This document shows, one piece after another, positions 54,893-64,000 of a stretch of DNA of 64,000 nt (position 1 is the stretch's first letter; each line of letters begins with the position of its first letter). The translations under genes and the position numbers were made by a program. The notes under the pieces are model-generated. The model was given only the letters and a program-made list of their open reading frames with translations, made no database searches and was not told the origin of the DNA. The stretch is from Psococerastis gibbosa (lineage: Eukaryota > Arthropoda > Insecta > Psocodea > Psocidae). The DNA is taken from assembly GCA_963971405.1 (NCBI GenBank), contig OZ020486.1, forward strand, positions 4,154,001 through 4,218,000, read 5' to 3'.

Positions 54893-55757
54893 AAAGAACC
54901 GGTCCGAGTTTACTCGAACATGCTTTCCAATTTATCAAAATTAGTAGATTGAGAAAATGAGTAATTTCATGGTAAATAATTTTCCTATGGTTAAATTTCC
55001 GATATCTCGGGTGGGGGGGGGGGGGGGTTGTCCACCTGACGTCACTGGTGGTGCGGTAAATTCTAGATAGGTCAGACCAACACATTACCACACAGCAATA
55101 CTGGCAGGGCACGCAATGCATTTGACCGAGAATTTTCAATCATTTTTTTCAAAAAAACTTTTTTTTTTTTACAAAACCAAATACTTTTTTGGGAAAGCAA
55201 CCTATCCGGTTTCGTTACTCAATTTAACACCTAAAACATACCTGAAGGTAGAAATCATCGATAGAAGGTGTCGCAGAAAAATTATTTTTTAGTCATTTTT
55301 CATTAAAATTTAGTCATTTTTAATTTTTTACCCCCAGAAGCAAACTATCAAGGGGCAAGCGACCCCCCGCATTTTATCAACATTGACAACAACTACAATA
55401 TATGTGAATTTAGAAGAAATCGTTGGGGCCGTTTTTTGGAAATAATTTTTTTAGACGTTTTTTTGAAGTTTTTTGAAAATAAAATCCCCCCAAATTGAGT
55501 TAGCCCAAAATAAAAAAAAGGTCCCGAGGTATGATTTTTGTGAACCTACATGCCGAATTTCATCAAAATGGACCGAGTAATTTGCCCGGAAATCGACGAA
55601 CAGACAGACAGACAGACAGAGAGACAGGCAGACATTTCGTAAAAACCACTTTTTTGGGTTCCTGGGACCTTAAAACGTGTAAATCCGTTGAAATCTTGGA
55701 ATCGAAAATTTCGACCGTCACAATGCTTTCCTTATACTACGTATGAATTGGAAAGCC
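54893..55757 (+). mobile_element. element X, copy B
   Basis: Full-length copy from AAAGAACCGGTCCGAG to GAATTGGAAAGCC, with a poly-G run (55012-55027) and a GACAGACAGA tract (55602-55620). Faces copy C across about 175 bp of unrelated DNA. Confidence 0.75.
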
Positions 55758-55934
55758 AAAATAAAGGAGTCATTTACGCGGTTGTGCATAATCAGCGACG
55801 AAAAATGCATAGAAGCAATGCACGAGGTTAGCATCCTGTTGCAAGTAGATAAAGTTGCGGTTTCCGGGGCTGCGGGACCGCAGGCATTCCATGAGTACTT
55901 AGTCTTTGTAGCATAATGCAATTAATTTATGTTT

Positions 55935-56760
55935 ACTTTCCAATTTATACGTAGTATATGGAAAGCTTTGTGATGGTCCAAATTTTCGATACCGAGATTT
56001 CAACGGATTTACACGTTTTGAGGTCCCAGAAACCAAAAAAACTGGTTTTTACGAAATGTCTGTCTGTCTGTCTGTTCATCGATTTCCGGGCAAACTACTC
56101 GATTTTGATGAAATTTAGCATGTAGGGCCTAGGTTTACAAAAATCATACCTCGGGACCATTTTTTTTATTTGGGGCTAACTCAATTTGGGGGGTCCTATT
56201 CTCAAAAAGTCCAAAAAAAACGCCTAATAACATTATTTCTCAAAAACGGCTCCAACGATTTCTTTTAAATTCACATATATTGTACTCGTTATTAATTTTA
56301 ATAAAATGCGGGAGGTCGCTTGCCCATTGATAGATGGCTTCTAGGGGTAAAAAAATAAAAATAACTAAATTTTAATGAAAAATGACTAAAAAATATTTTT
56401 TCTGCGAAACCTGCCTATCGATGATTTCTACCTTCAGGCATGCTTTAGGTGTTAAATTGAGTAACGAAACGGGACGGGTTGCTTTCCCAAAGAAACTATT
56501 TGGTTCTGTGAAAAAAAATGTTTTTTAAAAAATGATAGAAAATTCACGCTCAAATGCATTGTGTGCCCTGCCATTATTGCTGTGTGGTAATGTGTTGTTC
56601 TGACCTATCTAGAATTTACCTCACCTCCAGTGGCGTCAGGTGGACACCCCCCCCCCCCAGATGACCGAAATTTAACTATAGGAAAATGATTTACCATGAA
56701 ATTTCTCATTTCCTGAATTTAATTGATAAATTTGGAAAGCATTCGAGTTGTTTTATTAAT
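55935..56760 (-). mobile_element. element X, copy C
   Basis: Inverted relative of copy B, starting CTTTCCAATTTATACGTAG and ending near GGAAAGCATTCGAG. Its left edge (reading minus) is diverged. Copies B and C together form an inverted repeat with arms over 0.8 kb. Confidence 0.75.
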
Positions 56761-57651
56761 TTCATTGCTTTCCTATACAGCTTACGCGTTTCGAGTTGCC
56801 TGTGTTAAATGCACCTGGAGAATACATATAATATATACTGTATTTATAGAATAATACGCATTTCCCTATACTTACTAGATTAAGGAGATCCATCCTGCCT
56901 TCCAAAGGGCCCACGCGTATCTGGCTTTTCAGTGAGAGGGCAACCACATTAAATTAAGTCAAATCTGTCCTTTTTATCCCAAACAGGCACAGGCACAGCC
57001 TATATTGCGCATTATTAATGCAGTCATAATTAATTATTAATTTATTGGCGTAAATTGCCGAAATCCCGGGGGTTATAACCCCGTGCCCCCAGTTGTCAAA
57101 ATACGGGGGAGGAATGAAGGCTTACTACCCCAAAAACTTTAAGATATTAATATCCGAGATTGCAGGGCAGATTCTAACATTAATATTGACAATAGGACAG
57201 TCTGAAACTCCGAAATTGCCAATATACTCGTAATACATAAAAATAATGGAATTTTTGCGCTAAAATGATTTTTTTTAAATTATATTAGCTTGTGCTCTGC
57301 AAAAAAAACATGGCATTTTAAATTTTTCGCTTATTTATTAAAGTTTTTCCATCAATTTGTTTTTATTTTAATTGTATGTTTTGGTGTTATACGTAGAGCC
57401 TGGGAAAATATTATTTTGACTTTGAAATATGGGTGCGAAACAGTGGAATTTTATTAATTTGTTGTGCAATTGGGGCAGGGTGGATCCTCTAATAATAATA
57501 ATAATAATTATTCAAGTAAAGGAAGAATTCCGCTCTGTTCCTCATGAGTATGCAGCACGGGCATTTCTTTAGATGGAAACAGAATACGTAAAGCGCGAGT
57601 GCACACATTTCCTTATATACGATACTTCCAACGCACCCTTATAGTTGCTAC
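56761..57651. other. spacer, no gene
   Basis: AT-rich; (TAA)n-like run at 57492-57508. The 3' UTR of the CWW-repeat gene should start at its right edge. Confidence 0.4.
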
Positions 57652-57749
57652 TTACTCAACATCTACCTGTGGAGGTGGCTTGCCACAACATTCGACCATC
57701 ATCCCTTCCGGGCAGTCCTCCCTTTCCCTGCTGTACCCATCGGGACAGG
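57652..57749 (-). CDS. CWW-repeat gene exon 3 (tentative)
   Basis: Acceptor TTCTCTTGTAG|CC. Encodes CPDGYSREREDCPEGMMVEC, CGKPPPQVDVE and TAA at 57652. Cys density and the CPDG/CPEG motifs agree with the preceding exon, but the junction is not proven. Confidence 0.5.
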
Positions 57750-60700
57750 CTACAAGAGAACTATTTCCCGGCGCAGGCATTCAGACCACAGACATTCATC
57801 TACCAGTCCTTCTGGGCAACTTGGCTTTTCCGGAACTTTCTTCTCACAGCAATTGTATTCGTACCCATCTTCGCATGACTTTCTCTCAGCTTCTAACCTC
57901 TGATACTGATCACATCCAACGACCGCCCAAGTGATTGGTTGGCAGCCAGTCCACCAACAGTTGGTCAGCCCAGTCTTTGGCGGTTCCGTTGTCGTTGCAG
58001 ATACCACCGGTTTACTGACGTCTGGACAGCAGAGGAATTCGTGCCCGCCGTCGCGTGACCGTTTACTCTTCTCCAAACGTTGGTACTGCTCGCATCCTCG
58101 TACGCCCCATATGCTAGGGTGGCATCCCGTCCACCAACAGCCGGCTGCTGTTGCTTCTGGGGCTATTGTGGTCGTCGTCATCCTCTCATTACAGCAGAAG
58201 AATTCGTCTCCTCCGTCGCAGGCTCTTTTCCCCTCTTCAAACCTCTCGTAAGACTCACATCCTCGTATTCCCCATGTTTTCGGCTGGCATCCTGCCCACC
58301 AGCAGTCCGGATCTGCTCTCGAAACTGTGGACCGATTCACTGTTGGATGTTGCTGAGGTGATAGCTCGGAGAGAGCTGCTGTGGACCAAGAGAAATTTTT
58401 TTGTTGATGAATATAAATGGTAGTATTATGCATCTGATTGAATTTAATTGTGACTCAAGCATTCAAATAGAAAAAATAAAAAATCTGCTTATGCTTTACG
58501 TTATGGGGCCATTTTCGCTCCAAGGGAAAGACCCTCATTTAAGCACGCCTCATTAACAATTAAGGTGAAGAAGAGCAGCACACCTAGTAAATAAAATAAA
58601 TAAATAAAAAAAATATTTATTATATTACTAAGCCATGGGATTGAATGAAACCCTTTGTTTATTCCAATACACCCATAATTAATTAAATCGAACATACTCG
58701 GTGTTCCGTTCCATTCAATGGGTCCAGCTACTCCCACTAAAGTTTTTTTAATAAATCTACTGTTAGTTGATTTATGACACTGTAATTGAATCTATACTAC
58801 ATACTGTATGTTACTTCTATTTTGACCCACCATTAACCCCTCACCCCCTCAAAAAATGGGCTGGATCCGTCCCTGTCCATGAGTGAGACCTGGGGGACTC
58901 GTTTACTCATAGTTGAATTAATCGCCTGTGTATAAGAGTACCCAGGGGTATTCATTGACCCACAAAACAGCGGTCAACGGACTTACTAACTTAAAATATG
59001 GAAATATGCAATTTAACTAGTCAGACCGTTTGTCCTATATGAGGAAGTCGTATAGCGGTATAGGAAAGTAGGGGATTCCCAGATACTTAATAATGAACCT
59101 GGAAAAAGAGGAAAATCCAGTTACTGGAATATTGATGTTATACTGATTGTCACACTAGGCACGGGATGATGGCAAGAGCGGTGGCAATTTGCCAGGTTGG
59201 CCTGGACTCCGACAGGTCCCCAGTGCACTGACCCTTTCCCATTTTCCTTCTTGTCAGCACACACTGCACCGTATAAATCACTAACTTAGTGGTAACTGCT
59301 CTATCTTCCTTCCTTGAGGTTCTTCAAAACGTGTTAATCAGTTGAAATCTCGGAATCGAAAATTTCAACCTTAAGGCCAAACCGGAGACTTTTGACCTTG
59401 AACGTTGAGCGTTGAATACATAGAAATATAATAGAACTGGAGCGGCGGGAGCCAAAATATGCCTTACGAGGCACCCGTTAACCATAAGCCAACTATCAGA
59501 GATAAGTACCAACGCAAAAAATATCTTAAAATATCTTAAAAGTCTTACACACTGCAGCATAGCAAAGCGGATACCTGGACCCGGCCCAAAACTCTGTAGT
59601 TTAGTAGTTAGCTTGTGCAGGCTATTTCCCCGCCGATTTGGGTACTTATCTTGTGCAGGCTACACTAGCAACCATATTGATAACGGTCTCTAGCCACGGG
59701 ATGGTTGAATATCCATTTTACAAACAAAGCCCCGCGTCGCGTACCTGTTCCGTATTTCACTTTTTATTATTTCAAATAATTGCAGTTTTACCTATTGCTG
59801 GCGCTTTACTGTCAAATTAAGTGTTCACATTTCAAGGCATATGCATTTAACTACAAATTACAAAATACAAATTAAAAATTAGTTCAGCCGAATGTTCCGG
59901 GGGTAAGAGAAGGCTTTATAGCCCTAACGCCGCTAGGTTGGCTAAGTAATAGAACAGAAAGTCTTTATTTATTTAATACAGTATTGTTTTAATACAGTAT
60001 CTCTAACGAAAGAAAACACATTTTTTAGCATGTAAGATGTTTAATGCAATGCCAGTGGAAAGAACCGGTCCGAGTTTACTTGAACATGCTTTCCAATTTA
60101 TCAAGTAGTAGCTAGAGAAAAAGAGTAATTTCATGGTAAATAATTTTCCTATTGTTAAATTTCGGATACCTCGGGGGGGGGGGGGGGGGGGGTTGTCCAT
60201 CTGACGTCACTGGAGGTGAGGTAAATTCTAGATAGGTCAGACCAACACATTACCTCACAGTAATAATGGCAGGGCACGCAATGCATTTGACCGTGAATTT
60301 ACTTTCATTTTTTCAACAAAACTTTTTTTCCACAAAACTAAATAGTTTTCTGCGAAAGCAACCTGGCCCGTTTCGTTACTGAATTTAACATCTAAAACAT
60401 GCCTGAAGGTAGAAATCAACGATCGAAAGGTTTCACAGAAAAATTATTTTTTAGTCAATTTTCATTAAAATTTAATTATTTCTATTGTTTTACCCCAGAA
60501 GCAAACTATCAAGGGGCAGCGACCCCCCCCCCCCCGCATTTTATTAACATTAATTACAGCTACAATATATGTGAATTCAAAAGAAATCGTTGGAGCCGTT
60601 TTTGAGAATTAATTTTTCTTGCTTTCCAATTTATACGTAGTATAAGGAAAGCTTTGTGATGGTCGAAATTTTCGATTCCCAGATTTCAACGGATTTACAC

Positions 60701-62182
60701 GTTTTGTGGTTCCAGGAACCCAAAAAAGTGGTTTTTACGAAATGTCTGTCTGTCGCTCTTTCAGTCGCTCTGTCTGTCTGTTCGTCGATTTCCGGGCAAA
60801 CTGCTCGGTCGATTTTGATGAAATTCGACATGTAGGTTCACAAAAATTATGCCTCGGGATAATATTTTTTATTTTGGGCTAACTCTATTTGGGGGGGGGG
60901 GGCGGGTTTATTTTCAAAAAACTCATAAAAAACGTCTAAAAAAAATATTTCTCGAAAACGGCTGCAACGATTTCTTATAAATTCACATATATTGTATTCG
61001 TTATTAATGTAAACAAAATGCGGGGGTTCGCTTGCCCCTTGATAGGTTGCCTCTAGGGGTAAAAAAAATAACTAAATTTTAATGAAAAATGACTAAAAAA
61101 TAATTTTTCTGTGAACCTTTTCCATCGATGATTTCTACGTTCAGGCATGTTTTAGGTGTTAAATTGAGTAATGAAACCGAACAGGTTGCTTTCCCAAAAA
61201 ATTATTAGGTTGTGCAAAAAGAATGTTTCTGAAAAAATGATAGAAAATTCACGGTCAAATGCATTGCGTGCCCTGCCATTATTGCTTTGTGGTAATTTGT
61301 TGGTCTGACCAATCTAGAATTTACCTTACCTCCAGTGACGTCAGGTGGGCAACCCCCCCCCCCCCCCCGATTTAACAATAGGAAAATTATTTACCATGGA
61401 ATTACTATTTTTCTCTAGCTACTACTCGATAAATTGGAAAGCATGTTCAAGTAAACTCGGACCGGTTCTTTGAGTATAAAGCCCCCCCCCCCCCAAATTG
61501 ACTTAGTCCAAAATAAAAAAATTGCTAAATTTCATCAAAATCGACCGAGTAGTTTGCCCGGAAATCGATGAACAGACAGACAGACAGAGCGACAGACAGA
61601 CAGACAAAGCTACAGACAGACATTTCGTAAAAACCCCTTTTTTGGGTTCCTGGGACCTCAAAACGTATAAATCCGTTGAAATCTCGGAATTGAAAATTTC
61701 GACCATCGCAAAGCTTTCCTTATCCTACGTATAAATTGGAAAGCAATAAAAGTATTAAAAGGCAATGTAAAACTATTTAAGGCAGCAGTGAAAAAACGCA
61801 TAACCAAATCACCTGCTTGCCATATTGTCGTAGCTTTTTAATTAACGCTCTTTTTTGTAACCTTTTAATTTTGTTTTTTGTTTTATAAGTTATACTTTCC
61901 ACATTTTATAATTACGACTGTATAATTTATGTTTTTCATTGTTCATTTTAAATGTATCCCGACAACACAAGTCCTATTGAGGAACTTAGGGCCTGGAGTG
62001 CATTTTTTTTCCCAAATAAACATTAAAGGAACTAGCATCCTGGATGCGTTCCTGTACTTTACCAATTATTTCAGGATTCTGCATTCATTGATAAAAATGA
62101 TGAACTAACCTGTTGTGTAGTTAACGATTAAAATAGACGTAACGACCAGACACCATATCTGGAAACCATGGGAAACTTCCAT
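57652..62182 (-). CDS. secreted protein with three CWW six-cysteine repeats
   Basis: Spliced gene on the minus strand. Exon 1 (62182-62110) encodes a signal peptide (MEVSHGFQIWCLVVTSILIV). It ends in phase 1 at ACAG|GTTAGT and joins GTCCACAG|CA at 58378, which restores the repeat frame. Three 38-residue repeats follow at about residues 50-87, 105-142 and 165-202, with pattern C-W-W-x2-C-x9-C-x12-C-x7-C-C plus GC-x-x-Y-x-R and D-G. They are separated by Thr/Pro-rich linkers likely to be O-glycosylated. Repeat 2 has Arg instead of the fourth Cys (TGC to CGC). A last Cys-rich piece (CPDGYSREREDC, VECCGKPPP) probably comes from a third exon. I do not recognise the domain. A secreted extracellular role, for example in cuticle, mucus or immunity, is inferred only from architecture. 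The 3.7-kb intron is full of element X copies. Confidence 0.7.
57794..58378 (-). CDS. CWW-repeat gene exon 2
   Basis: Acceptor TTGGTCCACAG|CA. Contains the three repeats and SCPEGLVDE. The 3' limit is uncertain: GAAT|GTCTGT keeps the frame into the next Cys-rich piece but leaves a 44-nt intron. The better-looking donor CTG|GTAGAT would put the next exon out of frame and end the protein about 16 residues later. Confidence 0.7.
58441..59419. other. intron of the CWW-repeat gene, AT-rich
   Basis: No coding sequence seen. 59315-59375 resembles the right end of element X (AAAACGTGT, GAAATCTCGGAATCG, AAAATTTC), a small fragment. Confidence 0.45.
59420..59705. repeat. dispersed ~300-bp repeat, copy 2
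   Basis: Second copy of 24830-25130. Like that copy it sits close to an element X piece (59315-59375 here, 23332-24160 there). Confidence 0.6.
59895..59975 (+). mobile_element. SINE body fragment
   Basis: AGGCTTTATAGCCCTAACGC, CGCTAGGTTGGC and AGTCTTTATTTATTTA match the body and tail of the SINE at 28447-28678, in inverted orientation. Confidence 0.55.
60059..61746 (+). mobile_element. element X, copy D/F split by copy E
   Basis: 60059-60618 is the left two thirds of an element X and 61475-61746 the right third, in the same orientation and continuing where the left part breaks off. The inverted copy E fills the gap. So one element was hit by a second of its own family. Confidence 0.7.
60620..61471 (-). 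mobile_element. element X, copy E, nested
   Basis: Complete inverted copy from TGCTTTCCAATTTATACGTA to CTCGGACCGGTTCTTT with poly-G and poly-C runs (60891-60903, 61353-61368). Confidence 0.75.
62110..62182 (-). CDS. CWW-repeat gene exon 1, signal peptide
   Basis: ATG at 62182, 24 codons plus one base. Hydrophobic core WCLVVTSILIV, then NYTT. Donor ACAACAG|GTTAGT. Confidence 0.68.
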
Positions 62183-62334
62183 CACGCCCCCACATATAAT
62201 TTAAATAAACAAATAAATCATAAATAGGCCTGCTAACTTAACCAAGCCCTTCATAAGTCCTAACTATTGCAGTACTTAGGTACTCAATGTGCACAAGAGA
62301 GACTATACTCATCGCAGATGAGGCAGTAACAGTT

Positions 62335-63602
62335 GTTGGCTTGTTGCCGGGTACTGGACACTCGTGTAGGTTGTAATGGACAATATGTATACCGCTAAAC
62401 TGGTCTCTGGCTTGCTGTAGGCTATAATGCTCAGTATGTTTACCGCTAAACTGGTCTCTGGCTTGCTGTAGACTATAATGTTCAGTGTGTTTACCGCTAA
62501 ACTGGTCTCTGGCTTGCTGTAGGCTATAATGTTCAATATGTTTACCGCTAAACTGGTCTCTGGCTTGCTGTAGGCTATAATGTTCTGTATGTTTACCGCT
62601 AAACTGGTCTCTGGCTTGCTGTAGGCTATAATTTTCAGTATGTTGACCGCTAAACTGGTCTCTGGCTTGCTGTAGGCTATAATGCTCAGTATGTTTACCG
62701 CTAAACTGGTCTCCGGCTAGCTATAGGCTATAATGTTCAATATGTTTACCGCTAAACTGGTCTCTGGCTTGCTGTAGGCTATAATGTTCTGTATGTTTAC
62801 CGCTAAACTGGTCTCTGGCTTGCTGTAGGCTATAATTTTCAGTATGTTGACCGCTAAACTGGTCTCTGGCTTGCTGTAGGCTATAATGCTCAGTATGTTT
62901 ACCGCTAAACTGGTCTCCGGCTAGCTATAGGCTATAATGTTCTGTATGTTTACCGCTAAACTGGTCTCTGGCTTGCTGTAGGCTATAATTTTCAGTATGT
63001 TGACCGCTAAACTGGTCTCTGGCTTGCTGTAGGCTATAATGCTCAGTATGTTTACCGCTAAACTGGTCTCCGGCTAGCTATAGGCTATAATGTACAGTAT
63101 TTATTCCGCTAAACTAGTCTCTGGCTAGCTATTGGCTGTAATGTACAGTATTTATACCGCTAAACTGATCTCCGGCTAACCATAGGCTGTAATGTACAGT
63201 ATTTATACTGCTAAATTGGTCTCTAGCTTGCTGTAGGCTAAACTAGTCTCTGGCTAGCTATTGGCTGTAATGTACAGTATTTATTCCGCTAAACTAGTCT
63301 CTGGCTAGCTATTGGCTGTAATGTACAGTATTTATACCGCTAAACTGAACTCCGGCTAACTATAGGCTGTAATGTACAGTATTTATACTGCTAAATTGGT
63401 CTCTAGCTTGCTGTAGGCTAAACTAGTCTCTGGCTAGCTATTGGCTGTAATGTACAGTATTTATACTGCTAAACTGATCTCCGGCTAGCTATAGGCTGTA
63501 ATTTACGGTATGTATATCGCTAAATTGATCTCTGGCTTGCTGTAGGCTATAATGTTCAGTATGCTTACTGTTAAACTGGTCTTTGGCTAGCTATATGCTA
63601 TA
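62335..63602. repeat. 51-bp tandem array upstream of the CWW-repeat gene
   Basis: About 24 units of CCGCTAAACTGGTCTCTGGC... with a 51-bp period (for example units at 62392, 62443, 62494). Unit variants recur in blocks: TGTTCTGTATG, ATTTTCAGTATGTTG, ATGCTCAGTATG and CTCCGGCTAGCTATAGG follow in the same order two to three times between 62570 and 63090. A 180-bp block is repeated at 63237 and 63417. The array begins about 150 bp upstream of the ATG at 62182. The period is a multiple of three, so open frames across it are not evidence of coding. Confidence 0.9.
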
Positions 63603-64000
63603 ATGCACGTAGACGAACGGTATTTCATATCAAATAATAAAAAAATCGTGCATTAATTCGTTGTTGATCCATTCCCCTGAAGTAGGTTCATCTGTAACTG
63701 AGTTAGGCTTCAAAGGAGTATTTTATTAATGAAATATTTCCAAAGTCAGCATAATAATTTATGATTTATTACCATACTTCATACAGTTCTCAAAATATCT
63801 TAAAATATTTACAACTGTCATTGACATAAGCCAATATTCATTAAATTCTTTCCATTTGTTTAACAGCATAGTTATTGTGGACAATTTATCGAGTGAATAT
63901 TTCCTGTTCGATTAAAACGCATTAAGTCCTTCCCCAGAACAAAATTGTAATATATCGTATATACGATTTATTGTCGCTTAAAAACTTATTTAAAAGCTGA
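63603..64000. other. no gene seen
   Basis: AT-rich DNA to the window end, nothing recognisable. Confidence 0.4.

Noticed and set aside
62309-62536. Repetitive open frame (SKPETSLAV units)
   Set aside because: Produced by a 51-bp tandem repeat whose period is divisible by three; no start context or splice evidence.
62335-63602. CRISPR-like array of repeats
   Set aside because: Repeats are directly adjacent with no unique spacers, and the genome is eukaryotic.

Overview
The window is animal nuclear DNA, AT-rich and dense in transposable elements, most likely from an arthropod. The host genes point that way: a cluster of divergent ionotropic receptors (IR family, known from protostomes) and a complete neurotactin-type gene, a cholinesterase-like adhesion protein typical of arthropods. 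Host genes have GT-AG introns. I cannot resolve crustacean, insect or chelicerate from sequence alone. There are no bacterial features.

Layout. 1-2.4 kb: remnant of a Penelope-like element (PLE-3) with a well-formed hammerhead ribozyme, then a Tc1/mariner element with long IR/DR-type ends and a broken transposase. 2.3-15.5 kb: three intronless IR genes on the minus strand (IR-a, IR-b, IR-c). IR-b and IR-c are a recent tandem duplication that includes flanking DNA. The right end of the Tc1 element forms the last 34 codons and the stop of IR-a. Two more PLEs sit between the receptors. PLE-1 (4.36-7.55 kb) has an almost intact RT plus GIY-YIG reading frame and a head-to-head partial copy. PLE-2 (8.9-9.9 kb) is reduced to two opposed ends, each with a hammerhead motif. 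15.5-29.6 kb: no gene found; hAT-like, MITE, SINE and LINE debris and many poly-G/poly-C runs.

29.66-41.21 kb, minus strand: a complete 12-exon neurotactin-like gene. I assembled it from splice sites whose phases all agree, giving a predicted 796-residue type II membrane protein with a catalytically dead esterase domain. Its introns hold MITEs, LINE pieces, a decayed duplicate of exon 9 and an inverted pair of a dispersed repeat. 41.2-52.7 kb: transposon debris, including a MITE inserted in another copy of its own family. 52.7-54.4 kb: two related exons of a cysteine-rich, hevein-like module on the minus strand. 57.65-62.18 kb, minus strand: a secreted protein with three 38-residue repeats of pattern C-x4-C-x9-C-x12-C-x7-C-C. 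Its signal-peptide exon lies 3.7 kb upstream of the repeat exon. The intron carries nested copies of an ~0.83 kb repeat family, and a 51-bp tandem array covers the region upstream of the start codon.

The most notable points are the transposon-encoded receptor tail, hammerhead motifs with one shared design in three different PLE remnants, the unrecognised cysteine-repeat secreted protein next to a satellite array, and inverted intronic repeats flanking neurotactin exons 2-10.
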